From assembly GCA_902560875.1 (NCBI GenBank), contig CACENO010000001.1:112514-176513 (forward strand): a stretch of DNA of 64,000 nucleotides, read 5' to 3'. The stretch is from an uncultured Prochlorococcus sp. Its GTDB lineage: Bacteria; Cyanobacteriota; Cyanobacteriia; PCC-6307; Cyanobiaceae. The translations under genes and the position numbers were made by a program. Shown piece by piece: positions 30,351 through 39,230 of this stretch (the stretch's first letter is position 1; every line of letters begins with the position of its first letter). The notes below the pieces were generated by a model. That model saw nothing but the letters and a program-made list of their open reading frames with translations. It had not been told where the DNA came from and made no database searches.

Positions 30351-32102
30351 ATGGCAGCCTTTCGGATAGACCTGATTGCTCGGTATTTAAGACCACATCG
30401 CAAGAATCTACTATTTGGTGCTATTGCTCTTGTAGTGGTGAATGTTTTAAGCGTCACCATCCCAATGGAAGTTAAAAATATTGTCGATGATTTACGTGAA
30501 GGCTTTTCAATTGGGAACGTTCTAAAGCAAGCACTTTGGATTATTTGCCTTGCGACATCAATGGGATTGGCAAGGCTTTTATCTAGACAATTAGTATTTG
30601 GAGTAGGAAGACAAGTAGAAGTTGAGCTTCGTCAAAGATTATTTGATCATATGCTTACCCAAGATCCAGGCTGGGTACAAGAAATAGGAAGTGGTGAAGT
30701 AATAAGTAGAGCAACTAGTGATGTAGAAAACATCAGAAGATTGCTCGGCTTCACAATCTTGAGTCTCACAAATACAGTCCTGGCTTATTGTTTCACTCTG
30801 CCAGCCATGATTTCTATTGATCCATGGCTAACACTCGCCGCAATAGCACTTTATCCAGTAATGCTTGGAACAGTAGGGTTATTTGGTGGCAAAATGGTAA
30901 AACAGAGAAAAAGACAACAAGAAGCTCTAGCAAATTTAAGTGAACTAATACAAGAAGATCTATCTGGAATTAGTGCTATAAAAATTTATGGGCAAGAAGA
31001 ATCTGAAAGCAAAGCATTTAATCAGCTAAATAATAATTACAGAGACTCAGCTATTGGTCTCGCAAGAACTGCAAGCACACTATTTCCTCTTTTACAGGGG
31101 ATATCCTCTATATCACTTTTACTTATAATTGCTATAGGGAGTGGCCAATTAGAAAGAGGAGTCCTAAGTATTGGAGGCCTAATTGCACTGATCTTATATG
31201 TTGAGAGACTAGTTTTCCCTACTGCATTACTTGGCTTCACATTGAATACTTTTCAAGTTGGTCAAGTCAGTCTTCAAAGAATAGAAGATTTATTAAAAAG
31301 AAAGCCAGAAATACAAGACCCTAAAGAACCTAAATCTATAGATAATAAATTGCTTGGCAAATTAGAGGCTAAAAATCTAACAATAAAATACGAAGATAGT
31401 TCTAGAAATATTCTGGATGGATTGAGCTTTATTATAAACCCTGGGGAACTTGTGGCAATTGTCGGTCCAATCGGATGTGGGAAAACAACCCTTGCTAGAG
31501 CTCTTGGAAGAATGGTTAATGTTCCTAAAAATCAACTATTTTTAGATGGACATGATGTTGTAGATCTAAGGCTTAAAGATCTTCGTAAAAATGTGGCCTT
31601 TGTCCCTCAGGAGGGCTATTTATTTACTAACACTCTTGAGGAAAATCTTCGATATGGTGATCCAGAAGCATCCAATCAAAGAGTTGAAGCTTCTGCAATT
31701 CAAGCATCATTAATGGATGATATAAAAGGCTTCCCAGATGGATTTAAAACACTAGTTGGTGAAAGAGGAATTACGTTAAGTGGAGGCCAGCGTCAAAGAA
31801 CGGCATTAGGACGGGCTTTACTAGTAAAATCTCCTGTTATCGTTCTTGATGATGCTTTAGCAAGCGTTGACAATAAAACTGCCTCCTTGATACTTGCCTC
31901 AATAAGAAAGCAAACAAATAGAACAATACTAATGATTAGTCACCAACTTTCTGCAGCAGCAGCATGTGACAGGATTTTAGTTATCGATGAAGGTCGACTA
32001 GTTCAGCAAGGTAGTCATGCAGATTTGATCAAAGTTGATGGGACTTATAAAAGATTATGGGAAAGAGAAAAGGCTGTAGAACAATTAGACAAAGTCGCAT
32101 AA
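30351..32102 (+). CDS. ABC transporter, fused permease/ATPase (exporter type)
   Basis: 583-aa half-transporter, probably a homo- or heterodimeric exporter in the plasma membrane. A six-helix ABC exporter domain spans roughly residues 15-310. The nucleotide-binding domain has Walker A IVGPIGCGKTTLARAL, Q-loop FVPQEGYLF, signature TLSGGQRQRTALGRAL and Walker B PVIVLDDALASVD. The residue after the Walker B aspartate is Asp rather than the usual Glu, as in MdlA/YheH-type exporters, where such sites can be degenerate. Substrate unknown. Confidence 0.9.
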   Translation: MAAFRIDLIARYLRPHRKNLLFGAIALVVVNVLSVTIPMEVKNIVDDLREGFSIGNVLKQALWIICLATSMGLARLLSRQLVFGVGRQVEVELRQRLFDHMLTQDPGWVQEIGSGEVISRATSDVENIRRLLGFTILSLTNTVLAYCFTLPAMISIDPWLTLAAIALYPVMLGTVGLFGGKMVKQRKRQQEALANLSELIQEDLSGISAIKIYGQEESESKAFNQLNNNYRDSAIGLARTASTLFPLLQGISSISLLLIIAIGSGQLERGVLSIGGLIALILYVERLVFPTALLGFTLNTFQVGQVSLQRIEDLLKRKPEIQDPKEPKSIDNKLLGKLEAKNLTIKYEDSSRNILDGLSFIINPGELVAIVGPIGCGKTTLARALGRMVNVPKNQLFLDGHDVVDLRLKDLRKNVAFVPQEGYLFTNTLEENLRYGDPEASNQRVEASAIQASLMDDIKGFPDGFKTLVGERGITLSGGQRQRTALGRALLVKSPVIVLDDALASVDNKTASLILASIRKQTNRTILMISHQLSAAAACDRILVIDEGRLVQQGSHADLIKVDGTYKRLWEREKAVEQLDKVA

Positions 32103-32179
32103 ATTGCATCATAGACAATCTGATCTATGAAATAGTTGGATATTATTGAGCAATCAAAGTTCTCCCTGCTAAATGAAAG

Positions 32180-32449
32180 ATGACAACCTCTCAACAAATC
32201 TCCAAAAGCATTCCATACAAAGTTCGCTGCGATCTGTCATTTGGAGATATTTATATTCAGGTTTTGGCATGGATGGCAGTCATTTTCGTTAGCCTTGCCG
32301 CAGGGCTTGCCTTAATGGGTTCTTCCAGGCCAGTATTTGCTCTAATTGGCGTCGGGCTGATCTTGGTACTAAGCCTTCCTTTCTTGCTTTTTGCTTTTGT
32401 CACTACATTGTTAAATCATATCCATCTTGAACCCAAACAAACAAATTAG
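32180..32449 (+). CDS. Hypothetical two-helix membrane protein
   Basis: 89 aa with two adjacent hydrophobic helices (VLAWMAVIFVSLAAGLALMG; VFALIGVGLILVLSLPFLLF) and a short polar N-terminus. It ends 7 bp before msrA and is likely co-transcribed with it. No named family recognised. Confidence 0.65.
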   Translation: MTTSQQISKSIPYKVRCDLSFGDIYIQVLAWMAVIFVSLAAGLALMGSSRPVFALIGVGLILVLSLPFLLFAFVTTLLNHIHLEPKQTN

Positions 32450-32456
32450 TTTTTAA

Positions 32457-33176
32457 ATGATCTGGTCCTTTCTAAAGCAAAAGTCATCCCAAATGGATGA
32501 AGCCCCTTTCACTAGCATTTCCCACTTCGTTTTAGGTAAACCTTTAGACGGTCCTTTAAGTTCAAATCAGGAAGAAATCTTATTTGGATGTGGATGCTTC
32601 TGGGGAGCAGAAAAAAGCTTTTGGAAGCTACCAGGTGTTGTAAATACTTCAGTGGGATATGCAGGAGGGGAGTCAATCAATCCAACATATAAAGAAGTTT
32701 GTTCGGGGAGTACAGGCCACACAGAAGCAGTAAGAGTTGTATGGGATAAAACAAAAATACACTTAAGTGATCTTTTGAAAATGTTTTGGGAATGCCACGA
32801 TCCCACTCAAGGCAATCGACAAGGTAATGATTCTGGCACCCAATACAGATCTGCTATTTATACTAATAGTCCAGAACAAACGGACCTGTCCCTAGCAAGT
32901 TTAGCGGCTTATCAAAAGAGTCTGAAACTTAAAGGTTTCGGCGCTATTACTACAGAGATCAAAACAAATCAAATCTTTTATTTTGCTGAAAGTTACCATC
33001 AACAATATTTAGCGAAACCAGGTTCTAGGCCTTATTGTTCAGCAATGCCAACTAATGTCATTTTAGAACGTTTCGATGGTTCTAATTTCAAATTAGGCGA
33101 GAGTGTTTGGTCTCATTTTGATTGGCAAAAGAATCATTGTGTACTTCTAAGCAATAATGAACCTATCAAACCATGA
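32457..33176 (+). CDS. msrA: Peptide methionine-S-sulfoxide reductase
   Basis: Repairs oxidised methionine in proteins. The catalytic motif ILFGCGCFWGAEKSFW lies near residue 45, followed by VGYAGGESINPTYKEVCSGS and YRSAIYTNSPEQ. At 239 aa it is longer than minimal MsrA because of about 35 extra N-terminal residues and a tail. The stop overlaps the start of a 54-aa membrane ORF (ATGA). Confidence 0.94.
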   Translation: MIWSFLKQKSSQMDEAPFTSISHFVLGKPLDGPLSSNQEEILFGCGCFWGAEKSFWKLPGVVNTSVGYAGGESINPTYKEVCSGSTGHTEAVRVVWDKTKIHLSDLLKMFWECHDPTQGNRQGNDSGTQYRSAIYTNSPEQTDLSLASLAAYQKSLKLKGFGAITTEIKTNQIFYFAESYHQQYLAKPGSRPYCSAMPTNVILERFDGSNFKLGESVWSHFDWQKNHCVLLSNNEPIKP

Positions 33177-33337
33177 AAGATCTGCTTTCTGATAAAACAG
33201 TAATAATTGCAATTTTTGCCACTCTATTACTAGTTTTTACTCTGATATTCTCCACTAGACCTAATCAACAAATCCTTCAACCATCAATTGAATGGAGAGA
33301 TTCTCCTAATTCAAATTATGAATCTTTAAAAATCTAA
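33173..33337 (+). CDS. 54-aa single-helix membrane microprotein after msrA
   Basis: Not in the ORF track. An ATG overlapping the msrA stop (ATGA) opens a 54-codon frame beginning MKDLLSDKTVIIAIF, with one strong transmembrane helix (VIIAIFATLLLVFTLIF) and a polar tail ending NYESLKI. The overlap suggests translational coupling to msrA. Function unknown. Confidence 0.55.
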   Translation: MKDLLSDKTVIIAIFATLLLVFTLIFSTRPNQQILQPSIEWRDSPNSNYESLKI

Positions 33338-33496
33338 TAGTAATTTTATGAGCAAGCCCTTTCAAACTGAATACACCAAAAACAGCTAAATTAGTTACAA
33401 GATGAATAATTCAAGAATGCTCAACCACAAAGAAATCCATTGTTTTCCACAAGCTAAATCATTTACACCTAATTCCTTTATGATATTTTATTTTTA

Positions 33497-33570
33497 CGGG
33501 GCGTAGCGCAGCTTGGTAGCGCACCACTTTGGGGTAGTGGGGGTCGTGGGTTCAAATCCCGCCGCTCCGA
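33497..33570 (+). tRNA. tRNA-Pro (anticodon GGG)
   Basis: 74-nt cloverleaf. Acceptor CGGGGCG pairs with CGCTCCG (one G-U) and discriminator A. The D-arm is GCGCAGCTTGGTAGCGC, the anticodon stem CCACT/AGTGG encloses TTGGGGT giving GGG, and the T-arm is GTGGGTTCAAATCCCGC. CCA is not encoded, as usual in cyanobacteria. No integrase lies next to it. Confidence 0.95.
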
Positions 33571-33647
33571 TAAAATTAAGCACAATTAATTTGGCCTTTT
33601 TTTATATTTATACTTTTAAAAAACCAACTTAAAGGTGTATGTTTAAT

Positions 33648-33959
33648 TCATTTACTCTTAAGTCTCTTGGCATTAGCAATATTCTTAGTTGAAGAAGCAT
33701 AGTGTTCAAGCCACCTATGAACTCTATTTTTAAGAGTTGGTGGAACTTCCTGAAACAACCTTAACAATTCCAAAGCCCCAAGCCTTCTTACTTCTTTTGC
33801 ATCAACTTTCCATAAGTTTTGCGCTGCACGAATTAATCTACCCCAACTGCGAACCTGCTGCCATTGTTGAATGCGAGACTTAAGGCTATTGCATTTTTTG
33901 CTTAGCCGACCTCTAGACAAACTAAGCTTAGATATTTTTGTTGAGTGAACATCATCCAT
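33648..33959 (-). CDS. Hypothetical basic protein
   Basis: 103 aa from the ATG at 33959 (the track start is TTG). Rich in Arg/Lys/Leu, e.g. RIQQWQQVRSWGRLIRAAQN and RLGALELLRLFQEVPP, and predicted all-helical. Might bind nucleic acid, but no known domain is recognised. Confidence 0.55.
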   Translation of the reverse strand: MDDVHSTKISKLSLSRGRLSKKCNSLKSRIQQWQQVRSWGRLIRAAQNLWKVDAKEVRRLGALELLRLFQEVPPTLKNRVHRWLEHYASSTKNIANAKRLKSK

Positions 33960-34067
33960 ATCTCCACATTGACGACTCTCAGCGATTAGATGCAAAATCA
34001 ACTATCCCGCTTCATAGTCCTAAAGAAAATATTGTCAAAATACGTTTAACCAAAACTTTTTATTAGA

Positions 34068-34919
34068 TCAATTAACGCGATCAACATCTACAGGTACAAC
34101 TGAAAAATCCAAATCACGAATTTCCCTCTCAGACATACGCCTCGTCCAAGCCCCAGCAACTGGATGGTTCCATGTGAACCCTGCATCCTTAGCAAGTTTC
34201 CTTTGCTCGTAGGAAACCTTGGCTCTCATTAATGACCTTGGCTCCAATCCTTTAATCAGCAAGGTCTCAAGATCATCACACCTTCTAAAAACTTCAGCGA
34301 GATATATGCAATCTGTCAAAGCACGATGGGCACTCCATACAGGCACCTCGTAAGCCAAAGCAAGATCTCTGACAGAGGGCCTTGCCCTAATTTGAAGCTC
34401 CGATGGCCAATTTATATCTTCCATAGTGCATAACCATGGTTTTGAGACTTCAGGAAGTGGCTCTTTCCCAAACCACTTCTGATCAAAAGAAGCATTATGA
34501 GCGACTATGACCTCAGCGGCATCAATCAAAGATTGCAAATAGGACAAACCTTCTCTCCAAGATTGATCCAGTCGAGTAATTGAGGCAGGAATTCGATTAA
34601 TTAACTGAGCATTGTTGTCCTCAACTGGCAATAAAAAAGACTGCTGTGCAATTACTGCTCGGTTAGGCACATTGAAAAGAATAGAACCAACCTCTATACA
34701 ACTATCTTTCTCATGGTCTAAACCAGTAGTTTCCGTATCAATGATTAGCAACATTTCAGGCACAGGCTTCGAATTTGAAGAATTTTCAAGTGCCATCATT
34801 GACGTGTCTGAATCGATAGAGAAAGAGCCAATTAAGTTAAAGCCTTCATCATTTGAGGGGTCCAGACCTCCAAGGAGATCAAGCTGTTCATTACTTGGGG
34901 AATGTTCTTTATCCTCCAA
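34068..34919 (-). CDS. DEDDh-family 3'-5' exonuclease (DnaQ-like)
   Basis: 283 aa. The exonuclease fold occupies about residues 55-225. Exo I motif LLIIDTETTGLDHEKD, Exo II VAHNASFDQKWFG and Exo III SAHRALTDCIYLAEVF supply the D-E-D-h-D metal-binding set. The N-terminal 50 residues are acidic and probably disordered; the C-terminus holds a short unknown module (RKLAKDAGFTWNHPVAGAWT). It could act as a proofreading subunit or in RNA/DNA degradation. Confidence 0.87.
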   Translation of the reverse strand: MEDKEHSPSNEQLDLLGGLDPSNDEGFNLIGSFSIDSDTSMMALENSSNSKPVPEMLLIIDTETTGLDHEKDSCIEVGSILFNVPNRAVIAQQSFLLPVEDNNAQLINRIPASITRLDQSWREGLSYLQSLIDAAEVIVAHNASFDQKWFGKEPLPEVSKPWLCTMEDINWPSELQIRARPSVRDLALAYEVPVWSAHRALTDCIYLAEVFRRCDDLETLLIKGLEPRSLMRAKVSYEQRKLAKDAGFTWNHPVAGAWTRRMSEREIRDLDFSVVPVDVDRVN

Positions 34920-35005
34920 AACCCAGTCTTAGATAAATTCTTCTTTATTCTCTCGCACTTCATAAAACATTCATTATCGTTGGGACAAAACAATTGCATA
35001 GAGAC

Positions 35006-35464
35006 ATGTCCCTAAGACTCGGAGACAAGGCACCAGATATTGATTTAAAAGATCAAGCTGGCAATAGATGTAGCATCAAAAATCTAAACGGCAAAACATT
35101 AGTATTATTTTTCTACCCTAAAGACGATACTCCCGGCTGCATAGCCGAGGCTTGTGGATTCCGCGATAATTATGACCTATTCAAGATCTTTGGCGCTGAA
35201 GTTTGGGGAATAAGCGGAGACAATGAAGAAAGTCATCGGAAATTTGCAACAAATAATCAACTACCATTCCCATTAATATCAGACAATGGCAACAACCTTA
35301 GGAAAGCATTTGGAGTGCCAAATGCCATGGGAATAATCCCTGGAAGAGTTACTTATGTAATTGATTCAAATGGCATCATTAGGCATATTTTCAACAATTT
35401 ATTAAATGGCCCTGCCCACGTCAATGAAGCATTAAGAGTGTTAGAAGAAATTCGCCAATCCTAG
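35006..35464 (+). CDS. bcp: Thioredoxin-dependent peroxiredoxin (Bcp/PrxQ)
   Basis: Reduces hydrogen peroxide and alkyl hydroperoxides. The 152-aa product starts SLRLGDKAPDIDLKDQAGN. The peroxidatic and resolving cysteines five residues apart (DDTPGCIAEACGFRD) are typical of the atypical 2-Cys PrxQ/Bcp group. The track start at 34994 is a TTG; the ATG at 35006 is preferred. No signal peptide, so cytosolic. Confidence 0.93.
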   Translation: MSLRLGDKAPDIDLKDQAGNRCSIKNLNGKTLVLFFYPKDDTPGCIAEACGFRDNYDLFKIFGAEVWGISGDNEESHRKFATNNQLPFPLISDNGNNLRKAFGVPNAMGIIPGRVTYVIDSNGIIRHIFNNLLNGPAHVNEALRVLEEIRQS

Positions 35465-35547
35465 ATTCTTAGTTTTAAATTAAACTAAAGGCAATTCTTA
35501 TCTATAATTAAAATAATTCCAATATTATCTTTTTTGATAATAAAAAT

Positions 35548-35784
35548 TCACTTAATAAATTTCAAAAGGTCCACAATGCTACAACTATCAGGAATTTGAA
35601 CTTCTTCCAAAAGAAGGCTTCTTTCTTCAAGTTCAATAACAGAATCCTCAGCCATAGCACTTATCACCTCTTCTAATGGAACATCCATTTCACTGGCCAT
35701 TTCCTTGAGAAGTGTTGCAGTGTCAGCCCTTACAGAAATAATAATCGGCAAGAGGACACGCTCAGAAGGGTCATTGAATTTCAT
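35548..35784 (-). CDS. Hypothetical small acidic protein
   Basis: 78 aa, acidic and helical, containing PIIISVRADTATLLKEMASE and SVIELEERSLLLEEVQIPD. No membrane segment and no known domain; the fold may resemble small ribbon-helix-helix regulators, but this is a guess. The next 228 bp (35785-36012) hold nothing convincing. Confidence 0.5.
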   Translation of the reverse strand: MKFNDPSERVLLPIIISVRADTATLLKEMASEMDVPLEEVISAMAEDSVIELEERSLLLEEVQIPDSCSIVDLLKFIK

Positions 35785-36012
35785 AAAGAAAATCTTAAGA
35801 CGCCATTCCTCTCTAGCGCGAAATTCATAAGATTCGTATAGAAATCTTTAAATTGATTCTCCTTAGAAGCATACAAATAAATTAAAATGGCAATTAGACT
35901 AAAGAATTAGAGAATCAATCATCATCCGCATATTTGAATAATCTGAAATACATTGACCAATCAAAAAACATCGGCATCTAAAGTTAAAAACAATTTACAT
36001 AGAAAAAAACTA

Positions 36013-37092
36013 TTAGGGGTCAATACTTAAAAGAATTTTCTCTATTTGTTTTGCACTTGACTTCCAACTAAATCCTAGAGATTGTCTAGGGCCTTCTACA
36101 TTTGCAATATTTATTATACTACTATTATTAATCAGTTCAATTATAGCGCTAGCAATAGATTCATAGTTTAAGGGGTCAATTAATATCGCTGAATTACCAA
36201 CAACTTCCGGCAATGCTCCTCTGTTTGAAGCAATAACCGGTGTACCACATGCCATAGCTTCTAATGCAGGCAATCCAAAGCCTTCCCATAAGCTTGCCAA
36301 AATCAAACCTCGACATTTATTAAGGAGAATCAGTCTTTCATTATCACTAACCCAATCCTTCCAAATACATTGACCTTCTACACCTAATTCTTTTGATATA
36401 GATTTAAGTCGCGGTGTATACCTGATATCACTTGGTCCAATAAAAATTAATTTATAATTCTTTTCTTTTAATAATGAAAAAGCTTTCAAAACCCTTACTA
36501 AATTTTTATGAGGAAGATGTCTTCCCATAACCAAGAAAAATTCTTCTCTCTGTAGGTTTTTGGGATAAAACTTTTCTTGATTAAAGCCAAGCTTTATTGG
36601 AATTAGCTTATTTATTGGAACCTTAAGTAAATTATGCACCTCTCTTGCTGTGGCTTCTGAATTACATAAAACATATTTTGCTTGATGTAATACTAATGGT
36701 ACATAAAACACATTATAGGCAAGCAATGGGCCAATAATTGGATACCTAAGAGGAATCAGATCGTGCGCAAGAACTATCGATCTAACTGAACTAAATAAAG
36801 GAGCCTCAGGCAAAGGAGACAGAAGATAATCCGAGCCACTTTCCTTGATAAGGCTAGGAATAGAGGTTTGAACCCAATAAAGTCTATTTATATGTCCTTG
36901 GATTCCATTGTCTGGCGATAAGTTTGAAGGTATCTTTATAGTCTCACTCTTAGAAATCTTGAAAGGGTCAAGACACCTTACTAAATCTGGAGAAAGGGAT
37001 GAAATTAAATTTTCAGAGACTACACCTATTCCGGTGTTTTTCTTTCCAATATAGCTCCCATTGAATAAAGCTAGAGCCACACTCACTATCAT
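36013..37092 (-). CDS. Glycosyltransferase family 4 (GT-B fold)
   Basis: 359 aa. Predicted to transfer a sugar from a nucleotide donor to a glycan or lipid. The N-terminal domain begins VALALFNGSYIGKKNTGIG. The C-terminal donor-binding domain contains FFLVMGRHLPHKNLVRVLKA and the EX7E region SLWEGFGLPALEAMACGTPV followed by SNRGALPEVVG. The gene stands alone, without other sugar genes around it, so the product is unknown. The upstream 270 bp appear noncoding. Confidence 0.88.
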   Translation of the reverse strand: MIVSVALALFNGSYIGKKNTGIGVVSENLISSLSPDLVRCLDPFKISKSETIKIPSNLSPDNGIQGHINRLYWVQTSIPSLIKESGSDYLLSPLPEAPLFSSVRSIVLAHDLIPLRYPIIGPLLAYNVFYVPLVLHQAKYVLCNSEATAREVHNLLKVPINKLIPIKLGFNQEKFYPKNLQREEFFLVMGRHLPHKNLVRVLKAFSLLKEKNYKLIFIGPSDIRYTPRLKSISKELGVEGQCIWKDWVSDNERLILLNKCRGLILASLWEGFGLPALEAMACGTPVIASNRGALPEVVGNSAILIDPLNYESIASAIIELINNSSIINIANVEGPRQSLGFSWKSSAKQIEKILLSIDP

Positions 37093-37362
37093 TAATGATT
37101 CACTTATATTAAGCTCTCATCCATTCATAGAACAAAAAACACAAGCAAAGAAATGTTTAAGGCTTTATATCACTTTAAATTGTTTACAGAAGCCTACTTA
37201 ATCGATAATCTCAACTGACCATATAAAAACAACAAATAAATAATTGAATGCTCATATTCAGCGAATAGCCACAACTTTTAAATCCAAAACTTTTATATTA
37301 AGATAGAAATCTTATATTATGAATAGAGTAACTTAATCCAAGTCAAGCTCCTTAATAGGCAT

Positions 37363-37740
37363 ATGCCAGAATTTGTTTACTTAATACGCAATGGAGACCT
37401 CTTCTGCATTGGGAGAACAGAAGATCTAGAACGGATTCAAAAGGCTTACAAGCCAGGCCTAATAGAAATTGCTCTTGAAAGCAATGACTCTAAGGAGATC
37501 TTAAAGATTCTGCAAAAAAACTATTCAGAAAGACGTCTGCCTGGATCAAATTATTACCGGCTAAGCAAATCAGAATTTATTCAATGCAAGAAAATATTAG
37601 AGAAGGGGGAAAATATTGATAATTTCAAGCCATTTTTTAGCGGAATAAGGCTAATAGTAACCTTTATAGCTGCATGGATTAGTCTCACACTATTAATTAT
37701 AAAACTTGGCATTCAACCAATTTTTAATCAGTTCAGTTAA
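37363..37740 (+). CDS. GIY-YIG-like domain protein with C-terminal membrane helix
   Basis: 125 aa. The N-terminus FVYLIRNGDLFCIGRTEDLE resembles the start of GIY-YIG/T5orf172-type nuclease domains (YxI ... xxIGxT...). The later residues EILKILQKNYSERRLPGSNYYRLS fit the helical part of that fold. A single transmembrane helix follows (LIVTFIAAWISLTLLIIKLG), an unusual anchor for a nuclease-like domain. Catalytic competence is uncertain because only part of the motif set is visible. Confidence 0.6.
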   Translation: MPEFVYLIRNGDLFCIGRTEDLERIQKAYKPGLIEIALESNDSKEILKILQKNYSERRLPGSNYYRLSKSEFIQCKKILEKGENIDNFKPFFSGIRLIVTFIAAWISLTLLIIKLGIQPIFNQFS

Positions 37741-37792
37741 TCAAAAGAGCTAATTACCTTAATATCCGTATTCTTTAAAGATATTAATCAAG

Positions 37793-38041
37793 TTAATTTT
37801 TACTATTGATTGTTTCCAAAAACCGTACTATAAATTGATTTTCTAAAATTTTAGGATATAGCCGAATGGCAAACAAAATAGAAACAACTGCTGTAAGGAA
37901 AAAGGTTGCTCCTTGTCCTATGGATCCAGGTTGATAGATATTAGAATTTAGGAATGGTAAATCAATTAGGGATCCAATAGTTCCCCAAACCAAGACCCAA
38001 AGGGAAACATAAGAAAAACCAAAAAATGTCTTTTTAACCAT
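37793..38041 (-). CDS. Hypothetical two-helix membrane protein
   Basis: 82 aa with two hydrophobic helices (YVSLWVLVWGTIGSLIDLP; GATFFLTAVVSILFAIRLYP) joined by a polar loop. Converges with the GIY-YIG-like gene. No named family recognised. Confidence 0.6.
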   Translation of the reverse strand: MVKKTFFGFSYVSLWVLVWGTIGSLIDLPFLNSNIYQPGSIGQGATFFLTAVVSILFAIRLYPKILENQFIVRFLETINSKN

Positions 38042-38657
38042 CTGCCTTCAGAATTCTAGGAGGAAATAAGTTACTACACTACAATAGAATAGATCTTTAG
38101 GAATCAAATCCTTATTTTCTATACCATTAAAGAAATTTTTAAAGTTCAATTCTTTGAAGTCAAATTTCAACCAATAAAACTTTAAAAGTATACTTAAATA
38201 GAAAGCCAAGTATATATATCGAAAATTTTATTTATAAAGGGTTAGAGGGACAGTTTAAAATAAATATTAGGACTATTAGCGTGGCTAAATTAATCTATGA
38301 TTTCAAGTGACAATGAAATCAGAATCAATTAACCACTAGAACCAATCCTACAACAAGTAACTCAACACGAAATTATTATATTGATCATTTACGAAAGCCA
38401 GAATCCACCTTGTCGTAAAACCAAAAGATAGTTTTCCTTTCTTCCCTCCTGATTGGGAGAATTATCATTATTTTTTCTGATCTGACTACCTTTGCTTGCA
38501 AAGGCATAAGTTCTAAATGAATATAATCTATTCAAGATCGACTTGTATAGCGGCCATGTTAGCTGAGACATAGGATTTTAAAAAACCTATTCATTTAATA
38601 GCTAAGAATATGAGGAAGCTTAAATTACGTAATTATTTTTTCATGTATGAAAACATC
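38042..38657. other. AT-rich intergenic stretch without convincing gene
   Basis: About 600 bp between a membrane-protein gene and the psbY-like gene's terminator. The only track frame (38389-38571, minus, 60 aa) has no recognisable features and uncoding-like composition. No tRNA, repeat or clear promoter was found. Confidence 0.5.
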
Positions 38658-38684
38658 CCCTCCCTTTATTCTCTATAGGGAGGG
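38658..38684 (-). terminator. Stem-loop, probable terminator of the psbY-like gene
   Basis: A perfect 7-bp stem CCCTCCC/GGGAGGG encloses a 13-nt AT-rich loop. It lies 60 bp past the stop of the minus-strand 42-aa gene, and on that strand is followed by GATGTTTTC. The T-run is short, so termination efficiency is uncertain. Confidence 0.5.
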
Positions 38685-38743
38685 TTATCAAGCTGTTTTC
38701 TCTTGTGAAAAGTGCTTTCTTAGATTTTTGTACTTTTAATCAA

Positions 38744-38872
38744 CTAGGAATCACCTTTTAAAAGTGCTGGGATATCCCAAGTAAATATCCCCCACTTAGT
38801 GAGCCAAAAAACAGTCCAGGCTACTGAAGCAATTATGGGGGTAAGTACTATTACAAGTCGAAAGTCAATCAC
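38744..38872 (-). CDS. psbY: 42-aa single-helix protein, probable photosystem II subunit PsbY
   Basis: Too short for the ORF track. A GTG at 38872, immediately after an in-frame stop, opens 42 codons: (M)IDFRLVIVLTPIIASVAW at the N-terminus, then a short polar tail ending ALLKGDS. The pattern of a short acidic/basic N-terminus followed by RLVIVLxPI and one helix matches PsbY, a peripheral thylakoid PSII subunit. The tail (WLTKWGIFTWDI) differs from the usual one, so the name is provisional. A stem-loop follows. Confidence 0.5.
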   Translation of the reverse strand: MIDFRLVIVLTPIIASVAWTVFWLTKWGIFTWDIPALLKGDS

Positions 38873-39230
38873 AACTCAATAGCAGTGGAAGGAGCTCGAT
38901 GATCCTACGTAACCAACGATAACTGGTCAAGCCACTTACCTAAAGAGAGTTTTATAACTCAATGCTTCCTTGTCTAGCTAAAGAGGCGCCTTCTCAAATG
39001 GGCTTCGACAAAATCTTATGGTTAGCTTCTAGGAATAGCAATACCTCTTAAAACCTTAGGAGTAGAAAGGCACCTAAAACGATTTTGGCGACTTGCTTTA
39101 GCTCAATCCTTCCATAGTTTTTTTTTCAGCAAGGCCGCCTCAGGAGGTAAAAGGTTTTATCTATATCTTGCTGAGCTTTTCGGATGTTAGTGAAATGAGG
39201 CAAAATAAAGATTCTTGAGCTCAGCCCATA
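38873..39230. other. Intergenic region with inverted repeat before the pentapeptide gene
   Basis: No gene seen. An 8-bp inverted repeat, TCAGCAAG at 39126-39133 and CTTGCTGA at 39167-39174, flanks a GC-richer core with CCGCCTCAGGAGG. It lies 57 bp before the next start codon and could be a leader hairpin or terminator; function not evident. Confidence 0.4.

Noticed and set aside
38389-38571. 60-aa minus ORF
   Set aside because: No hydrophobic segment, motif or neighbour support; composition looks noncoding.
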